DNA from: Coriobacteriales bacterium | GTDB taxonomy: Bacteria > Actinomycetota > Coriobacteriia > Coriobacteriales > UMGS124 | DNA: 43,940 nucleotides | Assembly (NCBI GenBank): GCA_017515595.1 | Contig: JAFWFL010000134.1 | Location: 1 to 43,940 of the forward strand | Direction: 5' to 3' | Part shown: piece by piece, positions 25,435 through 34,190 of the stretch | How the letters are laid out: each line of letters begins with the position of its first letter | How positions within the stretch are numbered: the stretch's first letter is position 1 | The notes under the pieces: model-generated | What the model saw: only the letters and a program-made list of their open reading frames with translations | The model's database searches: none | What the model was told of the DNA's origin: nothing | Program-made: the position numbers and the translations under genes

Positions 25435-27789
25435 TTAATGACGATGTTTGCGGGTGCCTGCTTCGTTAGGCTGGGCTCGGCGTGCTTCTATAACATTATT
25501 AATTGAATTGATGCGCTGCAAAAGTATATCGAGGCGGTTAATATCGCTCATTTCAATTAAAAATCTCATATAGCTCATGCCTTGTTTACCAAGCCTTGAA
25601 CCGCTTGAGAGAATATTTGCGCCAAAGTCACTGATTGCGGCAGAAATATCTACAAGCAATCTTGTGCGATCCATAGCTTCGATCATAATTTCGACAGTAA
25701 ATGTTGCTTCCTGCTGGGTATCCCAGGAAACACCAATCATGCGGCCTTCTGATTTCTTGAGGTTTTCTACGTTGGGGCAGTCGGCACGGTGAACGCTTAC
25801 TCCCCTGCCGCGCGTAATAAAACCAACTATTTCATCTCCTACAACGGGATTGCAGCAGTGTGCCAGACGCACAAGCATAGATGCGTCTCCGCCATCTACC
25901 AAAACGCTTTGCTGGGTGCTCTTTTTGCTGCGGTCTAATGAAATTTGTGCCTGTCGGGAAATTCTCGGTTGAGAAATCTTTGAGGTAATGGTAGCAAACG
26001 CTCGCTTCTCGGCTTCTGCCTGAGAGTCTGTTGAGTTGTCGAGCATTGCTTTGATGCGGGCAGCAACAATACGGGGCGATGTTTTATTGTTGGCAATCGA
26101 GACAAAGAGAGCCTCGGTATTGGCAAATCCAAGCGTTGGCGCAAATTTACTGAGCGCGCGTACTGTTCTGGGCGTAGAAATTCCGAGGTTGACTTTTCGC
26201 AGTTCACGGGCGAGAATTTCACGGCCTGCAGCTGAGTCGTCAGCTTTGGTTATCTTGCTGAAGTAATTCTTTATTTTTGAGCGCGCCGAGGATGTCTTGA
26301 CAATATTGAGCCAGTCGCGGCTTGGTTTTGCATTGTTTTGGGTGAGGATCTCTACGCGGTCTCCGTTCTGAAGCTCGTAAGAAAGCGGAACAACGCTTCC
26401 GTTGACTTTTGCACCTATACAGTGGTTACCCACCTCTGTATGTACAGCATACGCAAAATCAATGGGTGTCGAGCCGCCGCGGAGTATCTGGACCTCTCCC
26501 AAAGGAGTAAAAACAAAAACTTCTGTATCAAAGAGATCAATCTTTAAGGAATCAAGGAATTCCTGAGGATCGCTCAAGTCGTCTTGCTGTGTCCAGTCAA
26601 GTGTACGTCCAAGCCATTTGAGCTGGTTATCAAAGTTTTGGGCTTCGCTTGTCTTTTTGCCCTCTGAGTTGCCGGCCTGTTTATAGAGCCAGTGTGCCGC
26701 AATGCCGTACTCTGCCTGCTGATGCATCTCTTCAGTACGAATCTGAATTTCGAGCGGTCTTCCGGCCGGACCAATTACCGTGGTATGTAAAGACTGATAC
26801 ATATTGTATTTGGGCATTGCAATATAGTCTTTAAAACGCCCGGGCATGGGAGTCCACAGCGCATGTACGGCTCCCAAAACGCCGTAACAGTCGCGCACAT
26901 CTTCTGTAATAACACGAAGTGCAATTAAGTCATAAATATCCGAGAAGTCCTTACCTTTATTGCGCATCTTTTGATAAATTGACCAAAAGTGCTTGGGACG
27001 TCCCATAATGCGGTAATTTTTAATATCCGCACGTTCGAGTTCGTTGCGGAGAATCGAGATACTCTCGTCCAAATATTTTTGACGCTGTGCGCGCGATTCA
27101 CTGACCATGCGGGCAATTTGGCGGTATTTAACGGGATCAAGATAGAAGAAAGAGAGATCTTCAAGCTCCCATTTAATGGAACTGATGCCCAAACGGTTTG
27201 CAAGCGGAGCATAAATTTCCATTGTTTCGTGAGCCTTAAAGATACGACGATCCTCGGGAATTGCCATGAGCGTACGCATATTATGCAAACGGTCTGCGAG
27301 CTTAATGATAATAACGCGAATATCCTTAGCCATAGCCAAAAACATTTTTCGCATATTGAGCGCCTGCTGCTCAGAGAGTGAGCTTACTGAGAGGTTTGTA
27401 AGTTTTGTAACACCGTCTACAAGCTCGGCAACCTGGGTTCCAAAAATCCGCTCGATATCATCAAAAGAGGTGTCGGTATCTTCAATGGTATCATGCAAAA
27501 GACCTGCACAAAGAGTATCAACATCTGAATGGAGATTCTCGGCTAAGATTAGCGCGACTTCTACCGGGTGATTAATATAAGGTTCACCGCTTTTACGCTT
27601 TTGTCCGCCATGCTTACTCTTGGCATATTCATATGCTTTTTCTATTGTCTTAATATCTGAATCATCAAGATAAACCCGTGCGGCTTCTATCAGTTTATTA
27701 AACGTATCAGAAGCATCAGCGGGGAGAATATCGGCATGCGCCTCTTGGGTGGTATCAACAACACTTGTTTCTGTAGTTTCTTGTGCCAT
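25435..27789 (-). CDS. rel: Bifunctional (p)ppGpp synthetase/hydrolase (RelA/SpoT family)
   Basis: Makes and degrades the alarmone (p)ppGpp in response to amino acid starvation. I chose the ATG at 27789 because GGAGG ends 5 nt upstream; the preceding in-frame TTG would itself contain the ribosome-binding site. The 784-residue protein has an N-terminal HD hydrolase domain (HPVEVALILAE, LLHDTIEDT with HD at 99-100), a synthetase domain (IYDLIALRVI, MPKYNMYQSLHTTVIG), a TGS domain (VFVFTPLGEV) and a C-terminal ACT domain. Length and order are standard for Rel of Gram-positive bacteria. It follows recJ by 41 bp. Confidence 0.97.
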   Translation of the reverse strand: MAQETTETSVVDTTQEAHADILPADASDTFNKLIEAARVYLDDSDIKTIEKAYEYAKSKHGGQKRKSGEPYINHPVEVALILAENLHSDVDTLCAGLLHDTIEDTDTSFDDIERIFGTQVAELVDGVTKLTNLSVSSLSEQQALNMRKMFLAMAKDIRVIIIKLADRLHNMRTLMAIPEDRRIFKAHETMEIYAPLANRLGISSIKWELEDLSFFYLDPVKYRQIARMVSESRAQRQKYLDESISILRNELERADIKNYRIMGRPKHFWSIYQKMRNKGKDFSDIYDLIALRVITEDVRDCYGVLGAVHALWTPMPGRFKDYIAMPKYNMYQSLHTTVIGPAGRPLEIQIRTEEMHQQAEYGIAAHWLYKQAGNSEGKKTSEAQNFDNQLKWLGRTLDWTQQDDLSDPQEFLDSLKIDLFDTEVFVFTPLGEVQILRGGSTPIDFAYAVHTEVGNHCIGAKVNGSVVPLSYELQNGDRVEILTQNNAKPSRDWLNIVKTSSARSKIKNYFSKITKADDSAAGREILARELRKVNLGISTPRTVRALSKFAPTLGFANTEALFVSIANNKTSPRIVAARIKAMLDNSTDSQAEAEKRAFATITSKISQPRISRQAQISLDRSKKSTQQSVLVDGGDASMLVRLAHCCNPVVGDEIVGFITRGRGVSVHRADCPNVENLKKSEGRMIGVSWDTQQEATFTVEIMIEAMDRTRLLVDISAAISDFGANILSSGSRLGKQGMSYMRFLIEMSDINRLDILLQRINSINNVIEARRAQPNEAGTRKHRH

Positions 27790-27830
27790 GACTACCTCCA
27801 AAAACTCATAGCAGCATGCAAATCTTACCG

Positions 27831-30800
27831 TTAAATACTCGGAACAATGGGTTTGTTGATTTGACTGAGAATCTCCTGGGCAGGAGCCTCAAGCGCCCAT
27901 TGCCGGTAATCGTTAAATGCTTCGAGAGCATGGATACCCTCACAATAGCGTATTGATCCGGTTAGATCCATACGGTTGGGAGACTGGACCATCTCAATTC
28001 TTCTGGCAACACCGTAACCTGAAGTTAAAACAAAGCCCAGTTCTCTAAAAATACCGATACCGCTTGAAACGCCTTTGTCGCTGATACTGCATGAGCTGTT
28101 AAGCATTGCGCAGTCACCAGCAAGCTCGGCATTTGTAGCGGCAAAAGATACGTCGCCTAATAAACGTGCGCCGCGGGATCGAGTCTGAAGTACACGATAA
28201 AGCGTCACCAAATCATCGCGCTGCGGAGCTTCTCCGGCTAACAGGCGCTCGTTAATACGGGCATCGGCCTGGGAATACGCGAGATGAATATGCGCTTCAT
28301 GTCCGTCCCGGCCTGCACGTCCGCTCATCTGGTTAAATTCAACCTCATCAAAGGGTAAATGATATAAAACTACGTGACGGACATCAGGGAGGTTAACGCC
28401 TTCGCCAAATGCACTCGTAGAAACAACAAGACAAATATCTCCTTCACGGAAGGCATCCTCTACGGTTGCCCTGTCGCTTCTCAGAAGTCCTCCGTTATAA
28501 AAGGCTACTCTATGAGCACGCTCCCGTACACGTTTGCGTAAAATTCGAGCAAGCGTTACGGTTTGTTCACGTGAATTCACATAGACAAGCGTTTTTTCTC
28601 CTGAAGCAAGAAGACTTACCAGATGATCATCACGACCCGGAAGGTTTCGCTCGTCACAAATAGAAAGATTGGCGCGCTCAGAGTTATCAATCACAATACC
28701 GTCGCGCGAGATTTGCAATAGGCGCATGATTTCTAGCGTAACTTCATTATCAGCAGTCGCCGTGACGGCAAGGGTTGTGGGATGGTTTAGAGCTTCGATG
28801 ACACGCGGCAGGTCAAGATAGGCTGTTCTTGTGCCGCCCTTTGCCTGACCCGCATGATGCGCTTCATCAATGACGAGAAAACCAATGCGATTTCCCTCGG
28901 CAAACCGGTTGGCATGGATTGTCAAAAACTCGGGGGTTGTTAAAAGAATGTCTATGTTACCCTCTGCCAGAGCAGCAAACAGGGCTTCACGCTCTTCTAT
29001 ACCGGTCTCACCGGTAAGGGTACGCGTGGTCATACCAAGCTGGTCAAAGACTTTGCTCAGGTGGAATGCCTGGTCAGAAACAAGAGCCCGCAATGGATAT
29101 ACAAATATACTTGCTCTATGATCAAGCAATGCGCATCTTGCGGCGTGTACATGGAAAATGAGGGATTTACCGCGTCCCGTAGCCATAACACAGAGTGTAT
29201 TCTTACCCGATTCAAGCTGTTTTAATGCCTGAGCCTGAGCCGGTAAAAGATTATGATGGCCAATGAGAAGCTCTTTGAGTTCTTGTGTAATCTGCTCGGT
29301 GGTAAGAGCGGCAAGACGGGATCTTTCTTCCTGGCGTGCTTGTACAACTTCGAGAGTATCTACGCTCGAGGCGTTTTCTTTGAGTGACACGAGGATATTC
29401 ACCCCCTGAGTTGGTTTTTGAGGGGTACCGCCCGTTATTGACTCAATAAAAGCTTCATATTGAGCGCCGCAATCCATACGTGGAGCTATTGCTGCAGCTA
29501 TGAGACGCTTAATATAACCAATTTGCGTTCCCTGCCCATTGAGGATTTTAATAGCATTTGAATCATGAGGATTCTGAGGCTCGCGTATGAGCGAGAGCAT
29601 ATCGCCTTCATGTAAAGTACTTAAAAGATTTTGTCTGCCATCAAAAGTTGTTCCGGCAATTTTTGTATGGAACTGCTGGGCATGTGCTAAACTCAAAAGT
29701 TCGCTTGTATACATAAACTCGTCGGCCCGGTCAAAGAGATCATCAATGAAAGAAGCCGTCTTTGTAAGCGATTCATGAGGATCTTCGACATTGCGGCGCA
29801 ATATATCGCGTACATGAAGCTTACAGCTTTTACGCCCCTGCCAGTCTTCGATCTTTGGTTCAAAGACCATGTCAATAGCATCTTCGCACTCCGCCAAAGC
29901 ATCAATTTCCTGGGCATTGAACATAATGCACCCGCAGGAGCCGCTCAGATCATTTGCAATAAAAGACAAATGCTGGCTGTTAATTCCGCGTCTTCTCCGC
30001 TCGGTCATGGTAACGCAAGGCGCTGCAAGTAACGGGATACTGTTTCCTTGTCCAAAAGGCTGAAGAACTGACAAAGAGTCAATAATGTCAACAGTCATTT
30101 CACTCATAGAAACCTGAGCCGCAATCTCTTTGTGGTCCACAAAGAGATCTTCAGGAAGCTCAGACAGAACTTCTTCCATCCGATCTCTAAAAGCATCAAG
30201 GTTGCTTGCTTCGAGAGTAACGCCAACAGCGCCGGCATGTCCGCCAAACCGTTCAAGTAAATCAGAGCACTGTTCGAGAGCTTCAAAAAGGTTGACATCG
30301 CCCACAGATCTTCCTGATCCGCGTGCCATACCGTCGCTGATGGTAAATAGAAGCGTGGGCACATGATATTTGTTGACAAGTCTGCTTGCAACAATACCCT
30401 TGACTCCTTCATGCCATCCTTCTCCGCCAACAACTATGACTCTGCCGCCGGTATATGAGGCATCCACCAGGTCTACGGCCTCTTTTGCGAGTTCGCCTTC
30501 TATATTGCGACGTTCCTGGTTAATATCTTCAAGTCTTGCGGTTATAGCCTGTGCTTTGACAGGGTCTTTTTCCATAAGAAGTTCAAGCGCTATGGCAGGA
30601 TCATCCATTCTGCCGGCCGCGTTGAGTCTTGGGATAATAGAAAAAGCGAGGTCGTCAGAGGTCATTGTTGTTATGTCGCGTCTTGCGGCTGCTGCCAGGT
30701 ACACCAACCCGGGCCGGTCTGTCTTTCTCAGACGCTCAATTCCCTCGGCTACAAGTGAGCGGTTTTCTCCGGTAAGGAGCATCATATCGCTTACTGTCCC

Positions 30801-31496
30801 GAGCGTCGCGATATCAGTATATGAACGCCAGAGATTGGGGAAACCAAGCCTTTTGCCTAGTTCACAAACAATCTTTAATGCAACACCAACACCAGCAAGT
30901 TCGCGAGAAGGACAATTTGGATCAAGTTTTGGATCGCAAACCGGTACTCCCACAGGAACGAGCTCACCCGGTTCATGATGGTCAGTAATGGCAACGTCAA
31001 TCCCGTTAGCAACAAGCTCGCGCGCTTCTTGAGCGCCTGCAATTCCTGTGTCTACGGTAATAACAAGCTGAGGTTGCGCTAGCTCGATCAATCGCTCAAG
31101 CGCTGCGGTAGAAAGACCGTAGCCTTCATCAAACCGTTTAGGAATGAATGGCGTTACGGTTCCGCCAAAATCACGAAGGGCGCTGGTTAAAAGACAGGTA
31201 GCGCTGATTCCGTCAACATCAAAGTCTCCGAATACCGCAATGCGCTCATGGTTTTCGAGAGCTTTTTGAAGCCGGTTTACAACGTCAATAAGGCCCGGTA
31301 TTATACACGGGTCTTCCCAATCCCTGTCCAGTGAGGGATGCAAAAATATTTGTGCATCTTCTACCGTTGTTATGTTACGTCCGGCCATTATGCGGGCAAC
31401 AAGAGGATTGACACCACAGCCAACCTCAATGAGGGAGGCTGTGGAGACATCATATTTTGCTATTTCCCACCGTTTGCTTTGTGCAAGAGATGGCAT
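27831..31496 (-). CDS. RecJ-like DHH exonuclease fused to a HIRAN domain and a RecQ-like DEAH helicase
   Basis: One 1221-residue protein. Residues 1-450 are RecJ: GDFDVDG at 90-96, DTG at 149-151, TDHHE with DHH at 172-174, and DHHA1 motif RFGGHAGAVG at 416-425. An OB-like part follows (about 455-570). Residues 608-700 match HIRAN (GTTFDGR, REPQNPHDSNAI, GYIKR, APRMD). Residues 745-1090 are a superfamily 2 helicase: Walker A MATGRGKS 771-778, DEAH 877-880, TATA 912-915, QMSGRAGRDG 1056-1065, most like RecQ. There is no HRDC domain; the last 130 residues are not recognised. The start overlaps the secF stop by 1 nt. Standalone RecJ is about 570-800 residues, so a combined unwinding and 5'-3' resection enzyme is inferred. 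Confidence 0.9.
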   Translation of the reverse strand: MPSLAQSKRWEIAKYDVSTASLIEVGCGVNPLVARIMAGRNITTVEDAQIFLHPSLDRDWEDPCIIPGLIDVVNRLQKALENHERIAVFGDFDVDGISATCLLTSALRDFGGTVTPFIPKRFDEGYGLSTAALERLIELAQPQLVITVDTGIAGAQEARELVANGIDVAITDHHEPGELVPVGVPVCDPKLDPNCPSRELAGVGVALKIVCELGKRLGFPNLWRSYTDIATLGTVSDMMLLTGENRSLVAEGIERLRKTDRPGLVYLAAAARRDITTMTSDDLAFSIIPRLNAAGRMDDPAIALELLMEKDPVKAQAITARLEDINQERRNIEGELAKEAVDLVDASYTGGRVIVVGGEGWHEGVKGIVASRLVNKYHVPTLLFTISDGMARGSGRSVGDVNLFEALEQCSDLLERFGGHAGAVGVTLEASNLDAFRDRMEEVLSELPEDLFVDHKEIAAQVSMSEMTVDIIDSLSVLQPFGQGNSIPLLAAPCVTMTERRRRGINSQHLSFIANDLSGSCGCIMFNAQEIDALAECEDAIDMVFEPKIEDWQGRKSCKLHVRDILRRNVEDPHESLTKTASFIDDLFDRADEFMYTSELLSLAHAQQFHTKIAGTTFDGRQNLLSTLHEGDMLSLIREPQNPHDSNAIKILNGQGTQIGYIKRLIAAAIAPRMDCGAQYEAFIESITGGTPQKPTQGVNILVSLKENASSVDTLEVVQARQEERSRLAALTTEQITQELKELLIGHHNLLPAQAQALKQLESGKNTLCVMATGRGKSLIFHVHAARCALLDHRASIFVYPLRALVSDQAFHLSKVFDQLGMTTRTLTGETGIEEREALFAALAEGNIDILLTTPEFLTIHANRFAEGNRIGFLVIDEAHHAGQAKGGTRTAYLDLPRVIEALNHPTTLAVTATADNEVTLEIMRLLQISRDGIVIDNSERANLSICDERNLPGRDDHLVSLLASGEKTLVYVNSREQTVTLARILRKRVRERAHRVAFYNGGLLRSDRATVEDAFREGDICLVVSTSAFGEGVNLPDVRHVVLYHLPFDEVEFNQMSGRAGRDGHEAHIHLAYSQADARINERLLAGEAPQRDDLVTLYRVLQTRSRGARLLGDVSFAATNAELAGDCAMLNSSCSISDKGVSSGIGIFRELGFVLTSGYGVARRIEMVQSPNRMDLTGSIRYCEGIHALEAFNDYRQWALEAPAQEILSQINKPIVPSI

Positions 31497-32599
31497 TAAC
31501 GTACCTTATTCTTTTTGGGTTTTTTCTTCTTTACTTCATCAGCCTGAGAAGTTGTGTTCACGTTACGCGCGGCAGATGAAGATACATTCTTTGATGCTTC
31601 AGTTTGAATCTGAGCGGCAGAAGCCTCTGAAGCAGGGAGAACTTTTGTTTGTACGGCATTCTCGCCAAACTTCTCCTCAGCTTCACGCCATTTGGCTTCG
31701 CGGGTCTTCCAAATAGCATAGAGAGGCGCAGCGATGGCGATAGATGAATAAGCGCCGAGTGTAAGGCCTACTACCATAGCAAAAGCAAAGCCCTTGAGGG
31801 TGTCTCCGCCAAAGAGGAGCATTGCCAAAACGGGTACCAAACTTGTGAGCGCCGTGTTAATGGAACGGATGATAACCTGGTTTTCTGAGTAGTTGGTAAT
31901 CTGTAAGGCTGTGCGGTGAACACCGTCATCCAGAGTGCGTATATTCTCGTCTACGCGGTTAAATACAACAACCGTGTCGTAGAGGCAGTAGCCCATGATG
32001 GTCAAAAGAGCTGCTACAACGTTAGGAGTGACTTCGAACCAAGTCCAAGCATAAATACCGGCAACAATGAGCAATACCTGAATAAGCGAGACAATGCCCA
32101 TGAGCGACATCTTAAACTCGTAACGCCAGGATACAAAGATGATAATCAGAACTATTACAACCAAGAACGCAATAATCATAGAGCGCGTAACATCGCTGCC
32201 CCAGTTTGGTCCAATGGTCTGAATATGATACGAACCAATTTCAAGGCCAAGGCTTTCGGCTACCTGTGTAGCATGAAGGTTTGCGACTGAAGGGTCAGTT
32301 TCAGAAGTACGTACCAAAAAGCCGTTTGTATCACCGGAAACCGTTGTCTGTACTACTGCATCTTCAATTCCTTCTGCACGCAGAGCAGAACGCATCTGAG
32401 AAATATCAATGTCTTTGGTATCGTCAAAGGTAACCTGGGTACCTCCCATAAACTCAATACCAAAGTTCAAAGCAGAACCGGTTGTAGCTGCTCTAAAGCA
32501 GAGACCTACAATAGAAAGCACAATGCAAATGGCAGAAATTGCAAACAAAACTTTACGATATTTGACAAAGGGGATTTCGCCCTTGAAGTGACTGCGCAT
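31496..32599 (-). CDS. secF: Protein translocase subunit SecF
   Basis: SecF works with SecD and the SecYEG channel to drive late export using the proton gradient. The 367-residue protein has the N-terminal span, the periplasmic motif FGIEFMGGTQV, and five further spans with GYCLYDTVVVFNRVDEN. The C-terminus is a lysine-rich tail. The start overlaps the secD stop and the stop overlaps the recJ start, both as TAATG, so translation is coupled along all three genes. Confidence 0.96.
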   Translation of the reverse strand: MRSHFKGEIPFVKYRKVLFAISAICIVLSIVGLCFRAATTGSALNFGIEFMGGTQVTFDDTKDIDISQMRSALRAEGIEDAVVQTTVSGDTNGFLVRTSETDPSVANLHATQVAESLGLEIGSYHIQTIGPNWGSDVTRSMIIAFLVVIVLIIIFVSWRYEFKMSLMGIVSLIQVLLIVAGIYAWTWFEVTPNVVAALLTIMGYCLYDTVVVFNRVDENIRTLDDGVHRTALQITNYSENQVIIRSINTALTSLVPVLAMLLFGGDTLKGFAFAMVVGLTLGAYSSIAIAAPLYAIWKTREAKWREAEEKFGENAVQTKVLPASEASAAQIQTEASKNVSSSAARNVNTTSQADEVKKKKPKKNKVR

Positions 32600-34137
32600 T
32601 ATGCCTCACCTCCTTCAAGGGATAAACCTTGTGCGGCAAGGGTTTCCTTTGCTGATGTGCTGCCATGACTCGCAGCGTATTCAAGACCTTCCTGAAGGTC
32701 ATTCTTAACGCCCCAGAAACCGGGGTTGTCAGGGATAACCTTGCGACCCAAAAGCCTGATAAGAGGCGTAGTGAAGGTAAGTAATACAAAGAACGAGCAA
32801 AGAACACCAAGGGCAAGTGTCAAACCAAAGCCCTTTACTGAACCGGTTGTAAGGAAGAACAAACCCAACGCCGAGATAAGCGATACAATTCCGGCGTCAA
32901 TAGCGGTAGAAATTGCATGCTTGGAGCCTGATACAGCGGCAGCCCTGATAGAGCGGCCTTCGCGAAGTTCCTCACGGAAGCGCTCGAGTACGAGAATTGA
33001 GGAGTCCGCAGCCATACCAATGGTAAGTACTACGCCTGCGATGCCGGGAAGTGACAGAGCAAACAGCCCCTGGCTCGAAAGCATTGCCAAAACACCAAGG
33101 TAAATAATACCAAATACCGTGAGAGCTCCGGCAGTGATAAGACCCAAACCCTGATAGAAAAAGAGCAGGTAAATAAGGATAATGGCAAAACCAACAATAA
33201 CAGCCATCAAACCCTGGCGCAGTGAATCCTGACCGAGCGTAGGTCCAACAAAGCTTGAGTCTGAGAACTCGAGCGATACGGGCAGCGAGCCTGATTCGAG
33301 AATAGTTTTAAGAGACTGGGCGTCTTCGAGCGTATACTTACCGGTAATTGCTACTTCACCGTTGAGAATCTGAGCCTGAACATGCGGAGCGCTGTTAACC
33401 ACACCGTCAAGCACAATGGCAATGGGGCTATGGGTAGGATACAGCCTCTTGGTTACCTCGGCAAAAGCTTTGGTTCCGGCATCAGAAAGTCGCAGGTTAA
33501 CTGCATAATACGCGCTACCCTGAGATTCCATGCCAATGCTTACGGAACGCAGGTCATCACCGGTCATAAATGCTTCGTAAAGACCGCTGCGGAGTTTTAC
33601 GTTCTCAATACCGTTTTTGATTTTGAGAAGTGCATCCTGGTCTGAAATATCATTAAGATCAACAAATTCGAGAACACCGGTCGCTCCAATGGTATCAATT
33701 GCTTGTTGAGGATCAGTAGCTCCCGGAATTTGAACAAGAATCTGATTGGTACCCTGACGCTGAACGGTAGCTTCGCTTGCACCGAGTGAGTTAACACGGT
33801 TGGTCACAATGGCTACGGCAGAATCCATTTCTTCATCAGAAGGAATACCGCCGTCAGTTCGAGTTGCCGTCATGATGACAGAAACGCCGCCCTTAAGGTC
33901 AAGACCCTGTGTTATCTTTTCACCCAAGGGAGTAAAGCCAATTACGCAAATAACACAGAGAATTGCGAGAGCAATCAATGTGAACGCATATCTGCGTACC
34001 TCAGGTTTTGTTGACTTTTTAGATTTCTTACCAGAAGAAGTCTTTTTTGTTTGCGAGCTTTTGCCGGATGCCTCCGACCAAGCCCGCAGAGCATTATTGG
34101 GCGATGTTCCCTCATGCTTGTCTTTCTCGTTTGCCAT
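32599..34137 (-). CDS. secD: Protein translocase subunit SecD
   Basis: The 512-residue protein has a charged 45-residue cytoplasmic N-terminus rich in Ser and Lys, a first span, LGLDLKGGVSV-type motif (TQGLDLKGGVSVI), a large external domain, and the C-terminal spans with GIAGVVLTIGMAADSSILVLER. Family length is normal. AAGGCG precedes the ATG. yajC, often next to secD, is absent; leuS takes its place 53 bp upstream. Confidence 0.96.
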   Translation of the reverse strand: MANEKDKHEGTSPNNALRAWSEASGKSSQTKKTSSGKKSKKSTKPEVRRYAFTLIALAILCVICVIGFTPLGEKITQGLDLKGGVSVIMTATRTDGGIPSDEEMDSAVAIVTNRVNSLGASEATVQRQGTNQILVQIPGATDPQQAIDTIGATGVLEFVDLNDISDQDALLKIKNGIENVKLRSGLYEAFMTGDDLRSVSIGMESQGSAYYAVNLRLSDAGTKAFAEVTKRLYPTHSPIAIVLDGVVNSAPHVQAQILNGEVAITGKYTLEDAQSLKTILESGSLPVSLEFSDSSFVGPTLGQDSLRQGLMAVIVGFAIILIYLLFFYQGLGLITAGALTVFGIIYLGVLAMLSSQGLFALSLPGIAGVVLTIGMAADSSILVLERFREELREGRSIRAAAVSGSKHAISTAIDAGIVSLISALGLFFLTTGSVKGFGLTLALGVLCSFFVLLTFTTPLIRLLGRKVIPDNPGFWGVKNDLQEGLEYAASHGSTSAKETLAAQGLSLEGGEA

Positions 34138-34190
34138 ACTCGCCTTTCATTACTAGTATTTTGTGGCAATTGCTGATGTCTTGAAGCGGT

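Noticed and set aside
30370-30978. Plus-strand open frame of 202 codons opposite recJ
   Set aside because: Low-complexity Ser/Pro/Arg-rich translation antisense to the well-supported DHH domain; no plausible ribosome-binding site context.
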